Made by a program: the position numbers and the translations under genes. A stretch of 21,381 nucleotides of DNA from Perkinsus olseni. Lineage: Eukaryota > Perkinsozoa > Perkinsida > Perkinsidae. Location: assembly GCA_013115135.1 (NCBI GenBank), contig JABANP010000706.1, positions 1-21,381 on the forward strand. Direction: 5' to 3'. The notes beneath the pieces are model-generated. The model was not told where the DNA came from. It did no database searches and was given only the letters and a program-made list of their open reading frames with translations. Positions 1-8,309 of the stretch are shown in pieces (within the stretch, counting starts at the first letter, position 1; each line of letters opens with the position of its first letter).

Positions 1-23
1 TATTACAATACTGAGACAACATT

Positions 24-599
24 CTAAAGCATGCTAGCCCACAGATGTACACCACAGGGGTAACGAACGAAGGACATAGAGTCTCCACTCGAATGCTCAA
101 TAACAGCAGCCTCTTCGTTCAACCACATGAGCACATATGACGCGGATATCCATGCACGACTCCGCTGAACCGAAATAGGAGTAGTAAGTTTCGTCAGAAG
201 GACCGACCGTCTGAGTGCGTCATAAAATACACGATAATCATCTGTTTCGGGTCCCATGACCCTCCCGAACCACACAAAATCGCCGGGTGTGAATGCACGG
301 CGCGGACACATCCTTTTCAGTTCCCCTATCATACTCCTGTAACTCGGGTCCTGAGCATTTCTGATCACGAAGTGGTCGGGCTGATCGGCCACCGGCTCGA
401 TGTCGAACCGCCCCACGGCTGCAGGTTTTTGCTCATCACATCCAACCACCATGTGCACGGAGGAGACGCCAGAAGCAGGGACGAAGGTACAATCGACGAA
501 GAGGAAGGGAGACGAAAGCCTCCCTGCGTAGTTCCCACGCGGCAGATCCGAGGAGATGCCGCTGATAAGAAATCCGATGGCGAGGATCGAGGATAGCAT
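24..599 (-). CDS. secreted protein of unknown function (191 aa)
   Basis: A single uninterrupted reading frame from an ATG at 597-599 to a stop near 24. The first ~17 residues (MLSSILAIGFLISGISS) form a typical cleavable signal peptide, followed by a mature part beginning DLPRGNYAGRLSSPF. Four cysteines (about residues 37, 54, 98 and 182) could form two disulfides; there is no second hydrophobic segment, so the product is probably secreted or lumenal rather than membrane-bound. I recognise no enzyme motif. The Gly/Tyr/Phe-rich start followed by spaced beta-like strands resembles small lineage-specific secreted families of parasitic protists, but that is an impression. Good signal peptide, length and absence of breaks argue that it is real; function is unknown. 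Confidence 0.6.
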   Translation of the reverse strand: MLSSILAIGFLISGISSDLPRGNYAGRLSSPFLFVDCTFVPASGVSSVHMVVGCDEQKPAAVGRFDIEPVADQPDHFVIRNAQDPSYRSMIGELKRMCPRRAFTPGDFVWFGRVMGPETDDYRVFYDALRRSVLLTKLTTPISVQRSRAWISASYVLMWLNEEAAVIEHSSGDSMSFVRYPCGVHLWASML

Positions 600-2795
600 G
601 TATTATAAGTAAACCGTGTGGGGACTACGTACTGCAGTGGACAGTGCTTGCGCTGTTCCAGTCCTTGCACGTGTAGCACTAGCTCAATAGCCTTAGCTCC
701 ATACTATGGAGTCCATAGCTCTAGCCTCGTCGCTGTGATTACCTCATTCTTGTATATCTCTCCCCTCGCGATATCATGCCACGTGCTGTACTCAGGCTAG
801 TTCTCTGGTCTTTCGCTTTGGTTGCTCCACGCAACTACTCTATCTAAGCAATGGTCAATAACGAGCAGTAGTGCTTGGAATGCCTCTACGGCACTAGACT
901 AGTGCCACTGGTAGCCTGCTAAGAATACTAGCCTAGCATGAGAATCACAACCGCGACATGAAGTGTCTCTAGCGTTACGAGCGAGCTGTGAGCGAGCGAA
1001 CGATTCGTTGTCTCGCTGAGCGACCGAGCCTCGCTTCAAAAAAACACCCAAATCACAGCGAAGTGTGCAGGCGAGCACGAAGCGTACCAACAATTCGTCA
1101 ACACCGTCCATTCGTCAGGGTGTAGTGACAACATAGTGACGACTATAAGCTATGTAACAGCTACAGCCCGGTTTGAATACTACACAGGTGTTAGGCTATC
1201 ATCGCTGCAAATTGCAGCCTGCAATCACCTAAAGTAAGTTAAGTTCACTTTTACTGTGTATAATTAGTCTCAGATAACCGTCTTACATCATTCGACACTT
1301 TGCACTCGCGTGCATCAGTATACGTGCTACACTAAGCTTAGCGTAGTTACTGAGCCGCAGTAGCCTATAGATCATATCATCGCTTAAATCTCGTAAAGAC
1401 CGGTTCAACCTTTTCTTCGAGCCCGGTCTCAAAAAGCCGGTACGATGAAGATGGACGCGTATACTCTTCCGCTCCCGGTTCTACTCTGTGGATCCGTTCT
1501 TCTTTAACAGCGACTGTACTACAGTGCAGCAGTAGGTTCCCGAAGACCGCCCTCCTTATGAGGGCCTCATACTTCGACTTCCATTCCGGTGTCCAATCGT
1601 CTGCATGGAGGTTGACTCCGAGCTCTGATCATGAGACTAACTCTTGCTTCTCTGCTATGTTTTTTCGGTCTCTAGCTGCAACACAATCTCGGAGGGTGCT
1701 CACTCTACGCCCACGGCCGCTACACGTTCCATCTGAGTACTACAGGTCATTCCCATACAAACCCGGAGGCAGCAGGGTACAAGACAAACCCGACGATGAT
1801 AAGCCCCTGAGACACTCCCAACACTTTTCCTTCGCCCACCGGATCGACACTGCGCAACATCTATCCCACTTGTCAGGTCAGCGATCCGTTGGTTCTAGCA
1901 GCTTGACGAATACTTTGTCGCGATTTCATCAGATAATCTGATGTATCGCGCTTCACACAAGCTGGAGCGCATCGCTAATTATGCTGCGCTGGCTTGTGTA
2001 GATATCCATAGTTTATATAACCCTATTATAACTATCCAACTTGACTTGTTATTCATTATGCGTGTTCGACAATGTCAACCGATGCTGTAGAAGTACTGTG
2101 CCGGTTTCGACATGAAGTAGAGCATCGCGGAAGCTGCAAGATGATGAGATCCAACTGTGCTATTGTTGGTCTTTGTGTATGAAGTCCATACTATGGACCT
2201 CCTGTCTCTCTAGCGCTAGTTGCACGACGTACTACTAGTACAGTACTAGTCACCGCTAAATTACTGCATTACGATCTGTTACGTTCGTCTACTATCGCAC
2301 TTCACTAGTACGGCGCCCAGGTTATTATTGGGCGTTTTATTCACTTAATAAAATCTGCATATTGCCCGACGACGCTATCACCTCGATAAACAATGTATAT
2401 ACATATTACCAATATACACTTTTATATTTTATACTCAAAAACGGCAGCCAACATCTTATAGCCTTTACTCGCTTCGAGCAGGCAATATGCGAGAGTAAAT
2501 TTAAGGCATCGCCCCCGCCGAGTAAATTTACTACCTCTTCCTACGACATCTATTGACGTCCCTGGCGTGCTCTTGGGTGATGCGATGAAAGAAGGTACAC
2601 TCAACCAAAAATTGCCGCTAACATATCTCTTCGCTGAGCAACTTTGAGAGAACTACAAAGAGCTCATCATTTCCACCACGCAAGGATATTCCAACCGACG
2701 GCGAGCCATAAAGTTCTCCCCAAACTCTACTAAACAAAACCAATACTTAACAACAGTGAAACTATGACTACAAATGCTACTACGACGGCGGCAAT
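600..2795. other. intergenic region with small hairpins, no convincing gene
   Basis: Open frames here are short and low in protein character. The longest (1558-1941, plus, 127 aa) has no recognisable domain or signal. A 37-codon minus-strand frame at 1747-1860 encodes one hydrophobic stretch and could be a small exon, but nothing confirms it. The region is rich in short inverted repeats: CTCCAT-ACT-ATGGAG (about 700-714), GGCACTA-GAC-TAGTGCC (891-907), a hairpin with a CATCAGA/TCTGATG stem (about 1926-1943), an imperfect one around 1955-2003, GTCCAT-ACT-ATGGAC (about 2187-2201) and ACTAGTAC/GTACTAGT (about 2235-2251). About 2494-2533 has GAGTAAATTTA twice as a short direct repeat. Confidence 0.5.
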
Positions 2796-4336
2796 TCAAC
2801 ACGGATTGCCCAGATGCCGACAGTTATCCGTAGTTCGACTCCCCGCAACACCATTAGACGGCTCAGTCTGATCGTCCTCCTCCTCAGAGGCCTCCAGACG
2901 CCCTTGCTCTCGCAACGCACGGACCATCTGCAAAGCAGAAAAGGAGGAATGTCTCGCCCGATTCTCGCAAATTTCCCGCATGATATCATTCTAGCCTATG
3001 ATGACTCAGCATTGATGAGCAAGGTGTAAAGTTTACAACTGGTGTTTAACAGCAGCAAACACTCAACAACAGCAGAGTGCTCGTTATAACGGAAATAACC
3101 GACATAAATGTCAACATGGCAGGCTATCGCTCCTGTCGCCAAGTCAAGCGGAGCAAGTCCATGCAGGAGAGCATGGTGGTAATGTGACGACCAGCAATTC
3201 CCAAAATTCAGAAACCTTCAGAAAATTGAAACCGACCAAAGCCTGTGCTACGCTGTCGATTTGAGTGTTCAGGATTCGTTCACACACAGTTGAATTGATG
3301 AAGCCACTAGCCTTGCCATATTCATCAACTTTTCACGCAACGCTCTGCCTACTCAACCAACGCTGACCTCGGTGCGTTCCCATCCACATCACTAGACCCT
3401 CCGCTCAATCCCACAACCCCCCTTATAACCTGCATCTCGTTATAATGTCGTCTGCGTTTCTCATGGAATTCCCGAACCTTCCGAGCTTTCTCCAACTCCT
3501 CTGCCTCGTCAGCCGTAGCGGTGGAAAAGTCTATCCTCAAACGGGCCCCGCCGTCAGTATCATCATCTTCATCAGCCACATGATTTCCCTGCGCGATAAA
3601 TCGATCTCGAAAATGAGCTCCAAAGATTGATGATTCGCTTAAATTTTAAAACACGCCGGAAAAAGCTTAAACACGTCTTTCGCGTTCCACATGCCAGACA
3701 AAAAAATTAACAAAATTTCCGAAAATTTCCGAAAAAATACCGAAAAAATACCGAAAATACCTCAAAATCCCCTGTGATTACGTTCGCTAAATTCTGAATG
3801 CGAGCCTCTCTTGAGACTTCTCCCATCCTAATATGGGCCCCACGGCCGCCATGCGTGGAGGAGGAATCCTCGCTCGACTCGCCGCTGCTCAGGGGCGTGC
3901 GAACGAAGGGCGTATCGGGCTCGTCGATGGTCATACGAGTGCCTCTGAAGTAATCGAAAGGTCCCCGGATCGATCCCTCGATGTGGTTATATCAGCAAAA
4001 TGGAACGAATTCTCGTAAGGCAGCTGATCGCAATCACTACAAATAAATTCAACATATTTTCCTCCGCTTTCGACAGAAGATACCCAGCAGACTCGTAAAA
4101 GGCAGTCCATAGTACCTCTCCAAATCATGCTCCGCAATAACTGCTTCGTCAAATCTTATTCTTTTACCGGCATTCCGGATGTGATCAGGAACCGCAACTA
4201 ACGCTGGTCTGGTAGGCTGCTGCGATGCGGGAACCACCGATGGAACCTCGTTGTGGTTCTCGTCCGCTGCTCCTGCTGCCCTGAAAACGAGTTCCAGTGA
4301 TGAAGAGCTAGATGATGACAAATCTGGTGAGCACAT
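2796..4336 (-). CDS. PPP1R2: protein phosphatase inhibitor-2 (IPP-2) homologue, four exons
   Basis: IPP-2 binds and inhibits the catalytic subunit of protein phosphatase 1. I read four minus-strand exons: 4336-4116, 3944-3761, 3588-3430 and 2927-2796 (231 aa; human IPP-2 is about 205). Introns are 3945-4115 (AG|GTACTA...TTCAG), 3589-3760 (GAG|GTATTT...GCGCAG) and 2928-3429 (CAG|GTTATA...TTTGCAG); every junction keeps the frame. Family hallmarks appear in the right order: an RVxF-like PP1 docking site RIRFDEA (residues 59-65), the IDEPDTPF segment (80-87) that matches the GSK3-phosphorylated PxTP site of animal IPP-2, and a basic helix ending KRRRHYNE (179-186), which in the known complex covers the PP1 active site. 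An acidic SEEEDD stretch follows, as in the family. The ATG at 4336 has an in-frame TAA just upstream. If intron 3 is not removed, translation stops at 3349 and the acidic tail is lost. Assignment rests on motifs, not on an alignment. Confidence 0.82.
3700..3760. repeat. A/T-rich short repeats inside IPP-2 intron 2
   Basis: Just downstream of the intron 2 donor (minus strand) the sequence iterates TTTTCGGTATT and TTTTCGGAAA-type units several times. It is low-complexity intronic DNA. It keeps frames open briefly past the donor, which is why a simple reading of exon 2 runs into meaningless Phe-rich sequence. Confidence 0.6.
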
Positions 4337-5198
4337 GATGATCGCGCTTATGGTAACTTAGCGGATACTGTCTGTTCATGTTAATGCCGACAATTTTCTT
4401 TAATAATCGTTGCCAGATCGTAGAATCGTCGAGTGTCGATTTGACATCAATCGTAGCGATTACTAATATCCCGGATAATCATGATTAATAATCTCCAACT
4501 TCACGCCCAGGAAGCCATTTCAGTGCAATAACTTTATGATGGCAAATATTTTAAAAGTATGATAAAGCCTTTATCAACAATTAACTCGCACACGGTGATC
4601 ACTACTTGATTCTTAAAAAATCAATAAAAACCTTCTTTGTAGGAAATTTCCACCCACTCCAAGTGGAACAAAAATTTTTAGACACCAGACCTCCGGGTGA
4701 ACTACCGATGATGAGAAACCAGGCATGATAGCTGCACAGCGTCCGTCTCAAGGTTCACCATTGCTTGCGACAAACGAAATGATACGCATTACAAAGACGG
4801 CGACAGTAAGAAACGCGCGAGTGAACTTAGTTCACTGAACTACCGATGATATGATACCCAAGCACGTGGTGACAGCCGGCGGCCTTTGTACTGAGAGACG
4901 TGGCGATTGTACCATGTACAGCACAATGCATAAGGAAGCTTCTATCGATATCGAAATACGGTTTTCCGATATAATAAAAAACAGCAACACGACCACAAGT
5001 GATCTCCCCCCCATTACCCAACATCATTATTAAACCTGATTCTCCTTCTCTCACCGTCAGCGTGATGATCATCATCGACATCGTCGTCAGGCTCTCCCTC
5101 GCCTCCCTTCGGAAGAGATGACTTCATAACAATCAAATTAACTAGAGTATCCTGCACTCGTAGACAACCGACAATCCCAAGTTGTGAATACACGCTGT
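4337..5198. other. intergenic, no convincing gene
   Basis: Nothing here is clearly coding. On the minus strand near 5125-5015 a short frame begins MKSSLPKGGEGEPDDDV and contains RRRIRF, a PP1-docking-like motif, then reaches a possible donor (GG|GTAATG); 4827-5081 holds an 84-codon minus frame. Both could be exon fragments but I cannot join them into a protein. The 4380-4680 stretch is AT-rich and without open frames. Confidence 0.4.
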
Positions 5199-5340
5199 TA
5201 GCTCATCGAGCACTACAAGTATCTACATCACCATGTAAATGATATTACTGCACCGCAGCACGACCCTTTCCCGCGACCCAGTTTTTTATAAGTAAAGCGC
5301 AAACCTACACGACAGTAGGAAACCGTTCAAACTACTCTCA

Positions 5341-5375
5341 TGACTGCTGTTAAATACAGTATTTAACAGCAGTCA
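5341..5375. repeat. 35-bp near-perfect palindrome between the duplicated units
   Basis: Arms of 17 nt (left TGACTGCTGTTAAATAC) are exact reverse complements around a single A at 5358. It lies in the spacer that separates the two copies of the 5199-5639 duplication. Confidence 0.85.
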
Positions 5376-5426
5376 GTATTTCAAATACTAGCTCAGCGAG
5401 CACTACTAGTATCTATATACCCTGTA

Positions 5427-5552
5427 CAGTGCTTGCCATTGTAGTATGCAAATCGCGAAGATTGACGTAATTCTCCGCTTTCCTCAGAAGTTTCGACTAG
5501 TTACACGATTACGTCAATTCTCGCGATTTGCTTACCGAAATGTCACGCACTG
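5427..5552. mobile_element. 126-bp MITE with 45-bp terminal inverted repeats (Tc1/mariner-like)
   Basis: The ends CAGTGC and GCACTG open 45-bp terminal inverted repeats that match at 35 or more positions, including GCAAATCGCGA and ATTGACGTAAT. TA lies immediately left (5425-5426) and CA immediately right (5553-5554), which fits a TA target duplication with one decayed copy. The homologous place in copy 1 of the surrounding duplication (about 5234-5236) has a single TA and no insert, i.e. an empty site. There is no coding capacity. A CAGT start with TA targets is typical of Tc1/mariner MITEs; the family assignment is inference. Confidence 0.75.
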
Positions 5553-5690
5553 CAAAGGATACTACTGCACTTCAGCACGACCCAGTTTCCAAGTAAAGCG
5601 CAAACATACAGGACAATAGGACGCCGTGCAAACTGCTCTACAAGAGAGACAGTCATTAACAGCTCAGCATCGTTAATAGTTTAGAATTCG

Positions 5691-5745
5691 ATGGCTGCAG
5701 AAAACAACATCAAGACACTTCGAGTAGTAGACTATACCCAAGAAG
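5691..5745 (+). pseudogene. possible N-terminal coding fragment cut by a transposable element
   Basis: An ATG in fair context (AATTCGATGGCTG) opens MAAENNIKTLRVVDYTQE. The frame stays open to 5873, but everything after about 5746 lies in the inverted-repeat arm of the element that follows. If this was a first exon, the gene was interrupted. Eighteen or so residues are too few to identify anything. Confidence 0.2.
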
Positions 5746-6446
5746 GTGTGCGCGTGTGTGAGTTTATAGTCCAACGCTTACGCTTCCGGCTTAGGACTCT
5801 TGCCGATGTGCTCAGTCGGAGACTTTCTTTAGCGTTGACATGCAGTGCAATCAGACGGAGCCGAAGAGGGTGAACTAAATCAAGATGCTACTATTGATCC
5901 TTCTTGTCTGATACTCGGAAAACCACTGCGTGCTTTCGTCGGCCTGCGCGAGCCCGGATGACGCTGTTATTAGCACTTACAACACAAGAGACGATTCAAG
6001 ATAGTTTACGGATGGGAGTTTCACTCAGAGAGCAGAGCGTCGACACACCCGACTCAACCGGAAAAAATTTGCAGTAGCCCATGGACACTGGCCCTTTCTC
6101 ACCATCTTAAATCGCTGTCCGACAACCTCAGCGTGGCTTAGAAGGATTGTAATAATCCCATTGATTGAAGTAGAGCGAGCGAACAAGCCTGGCTGAGGCT
6201 CTGTGAGTTTCGATCCTTGGCGTATCTTCGTAATACCAATTTCAAAAACGAGCTGCGAGCTCACATGAGTCTTTTGATGGCATGTGAGTGTTTATTCAAC
6301 TGCCACCAATCTTGGCTGGACTTCCACAGTTCAATGCTAATGAATGTCAATGTCAATGCTACAGAGTGTCTCCAACTGTGCACATTGGCAAGTCTAACTA
6401 AGCAGCCGGAACCGTAAGCGTTGGACTATAAACTCACACACACTCC
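5746..6446. mobile_element. non-autonomous DNA element with ~90-bp terminal inverted repeats
   Basis: The left arm (5754-5841) begins GTGTGTGAGTTTATAGTCCA and the right arm (6350-6441) ends with its reverse complement. The first 28 nt of the core are identical and similarity continues for about 90 nt at roughly 80%, through ATGTGCTCAGTCGGAGAC versus ATGTGCACAGTTGGAGAC, to GTTGACAT/ATTGACAT. The ~510-bp interior has only short frames and no transposase motif. I see no clear target-site duplication. Long, diverged arms on a short body suggest a MITE of a Mutator-like or other cut-and-paste family. Confidence 0.7.
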
Positions 6447-6535
6447 ACAGTTCATCTTGTCAAAAAATTCAGTTCCTGCGGTCTTCTATGAGAGTTGGCA
6501 AGTCAGCAGATGCTGGTAATATCATTGGCTGTTAT

Positions 6536-7003
6536 CAGAAAAATAGGTCCAAGGAGTCAACATGATACTTCAGCTCTAGTAGCTGATAATTAAGTTCATC
6601 ATCATCAACAGCATTTCATTCATTCAACTTGTTCCCTATCTGGTTTGCTTCGACATAAGATTCGTGCTGTGTTCAGAAAAATAGGTCCTAGAAGTCAACA
6701 TGGTACTTCAGCTCTAGTAGCTGATAATTGAGTTCATCATCATCAACAGCATTGCATTCATTCAACTTGTTCCCTATCTGGTTTGCTTCGACATAAGATT
6801 CGTGCTGTGTTCAGAAAAATAGGTCCTAGAAGTCAACATGATACTTCAGCTCTAGTAGCTGATAATTGAGTTCATCATCATCAACAGCATTGCATTCACT
6901 CAACTTATTCTGTATCTGTTCTGCTTCTACATAAGATTCGTTCTGCGTTCAGAAAAATAGGTCCTGTTAGTCAACATGGTACTTCAGCTCTAGTAGCTGA
7001 TAA
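6536..7003. repeat. 138-bp tandem repeat (3 full copies and a 54-bp fourth)
   Basis: Units begin CAGAAAAATAGGTCC at 6536, 6674, 6812 and 6950, exactly 138 bp apart. Copies 1-2 are nearly identical; copy 3 diverges in its second half; copy 4 stops after AGTAGCTGATAA. Each unit has the small hairpin CAGCT-CTAGT-AGCTG and the run TTCATCATCATCAACAGCAT. Although 138 is a multiple of three, in-frame stops break the array, so it is not coding. Confidence 0.92.
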
Positions 7004-7593
7004 ATAACTTGTTCATCATCGCAGCTCCAATTAATATCACTTACTCCTGCATGAAGAATCCACCTATCCGGATCGATGATTGCCCATAGCTTTTTGGGCG
7101 AGCGCCACTCGTAGAAATATGGCGCTCGCCACACACGGCGAGCCCAGCTGCGATGCTGAATGCTGAACCCTCAGGGACCGTAAAACTCAGAATCGATTCT
7201 GGAGCTGAATTAGAAATGTCTTCGTTAGAGGCTTCGTTGTGGCTTCGTTAGAGTCACCGATGCCCTCGTATCTTTGAACTTCAAAATTTCTTCAGGAAAT
7301 TGGCACATGAGGGCTTCATGCAGAAATCGTTAAACCCAAGAGTTTCACCTGCTTTGCGTGTTGAACTGTTTCCCGCGCGACAGACGCGATATGATGTGTT
7401 GCGACAACTCTTGGCGTCAAAACGCATCCGTGGAACGCAGCGGCTCAGTTTCTAGCGTCTACATTTTCAATTGTGCAGGTAAGACTTACCTGGAGCCCGT
7501 TCCTAGTTGCATTTCCCTAGTTCGGAGACCTAGTATATGATCTCCGAGCTGCAGTTTGTTCAAGTGTCCCAGCTCGGACAGGCGCACTTTCCG
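7004..7593. other. hairpin-containing intergenic DNA, no convincing gene
   Basis: A GC-rich hairpin lies at 7097-7130 (11-bp stem GGCGAGCGCCA/TGGCGCTCGCC, 12-nt loop), with a related GGCGAGCCCA at 7137. A short plus-strand frame (7358-7540) contains a textbook donor (CAG|GTAAGA) near 7480, but the same bases form the palindrome CAGGTAAG-A-CTTACCTG, so the splice site may be fortuitous. CGGAGA...TCTCCG at about 7523-7546 is another stem. Confidence 0.5.
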
Positions 7594-7684
7594 AGATTCT
7601 TTTTGTAATTGTAGTGTGCCACACTACAATTACAAAAAGAATCTAAGTGTGGCTCGCCTGTGACGCGTTACATCAACGCGTCAC
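7594..7684. repeat. paired long hairpins
   Basis: 7594-7644 is a 51-bp near-perfect palindrome: 25-nt arms (right arm starts CACACTACAATTACAAAAAG) around one C. Weak pairing extends outward to ACAGGCG (about 7579) and CGCCTGT. It is followed at once by a second hairpin, 7660-7684, with stem GTGACGCGTT/AACGCGTCAC and loop ACATC. Such structures are usual at the cores or ends of small inverted-repeat elements. Confidence 0.8.
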
Positions 7685-8309
7685 GGATGGCGGTATATTT
7701 AGTATCCCAACCTTTTTCGCGTTCTGGTCTAAAATCACTCACTTCGCGTTATTTTATGCAATACGCGTTTTGCAGGGGTTTTGCACCCAATACGTGTGAA
7801 ATTCGCGCGATCATGTAATGCTTTATAATAGGCGATTATCAGATGGTCTATGAACCTTGGTGGACGACTGTTCAACCATTATATACCGCGAGTGGCAGAG
7901 GAGGCGAGACAACGCGACATGGTTTATAGAGGGAAAAATTCGAGAGTGTCTGCCCTGCAGCCGATGACTCAGCCGTAGGCCAACTCGTCCGTGTAGGAGA
8001 TGCCGAGCGCTGAAGGGAAATCTTTCTCATGCAAGAAAATCCATCAGCTCGGACAGAAGAGGACAACTATTGACGATCGAATGGCACTTGGTTATGAATC
8101 GAGTACTACTGATAGACGGAATCGTGGGACTTCACACGCGACGGTCGAATGCAACGAGCGCGCCGGAACAAGACCGCCAGAACGAACAAAGGGACTTGGC
8201 AAAGGTGACGTAGTCGGCCCGTTTAGGGCGAACATGTGGAGAAGCCACGAGATCCACTCGGCATCGGTTATTCTGATGAGAATATAACCGCGACCAGTCT
8301 CATGCGCCT
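7685..8309. other. 3' flank of the solute-binding protein gene, no other gene seen
   Basis: Short frames on both strands overlap each other and none has a recognisable domain or signal. The most 3' part probably contains the untranslated trailer and polyadenylation region of the minus-strand gene ending at 8310. Confidence 0.4.

Larger units (their letters stand above)
5199..5639. repeat. diverged tandem duplication (two copies)
   Basis: Copy 1 (5199-5338) and copy 2 (5389-5639) share landmarks in the same order and orientation: TAGCTCATCGAGCACTAC/TAGCTCAGCGAGCACTAC, then ATTACTGCAC/ACTACTGCAC, CAGCACGACCC, AAGTAAAGCGCAAAC, GACAGTAGGA/GACAATAGGA and CAAACTACTCT/CAAACTGCTCT. Copy 2 is longer because of an inserted MITE. 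The 50-bp spacer between the copies carries a 35-bp near-perfect palindrome. No reading frame runs through either copy, so this looks like a non-coding repeat family. Confidence 0.75.

Noticed and set aside
980..1040. GCGAGC-rich stretch as a CRISPR or iteron array
   Set aside because: The repeats are irregular and too short, with no spacers or fixed period.
1558..1941. 127-codon plus-strand frame as a gene
   Set aside because: No signal, domain or splice support; composition resembles random translation.
3349..3429. Coding end of inhibitor-2 by read-through
   Set aside because: Preferred model splices at 3430 because exon 4 supplies the acidic tail expected for the family; kept as a possible isoform.
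6536..7003. Protein repeat encoded by the 138-bp array
   Set aside because: Unit length is a multiple of three, but no long open frame runs through the array; e.g. the AAATAG near each unit start.
7475..7495. Splice donor CAG|GTAAGA
   Set aside because: The site is half of the palindrome CAGGTAAGACTTACCTG and no matching exon was found.
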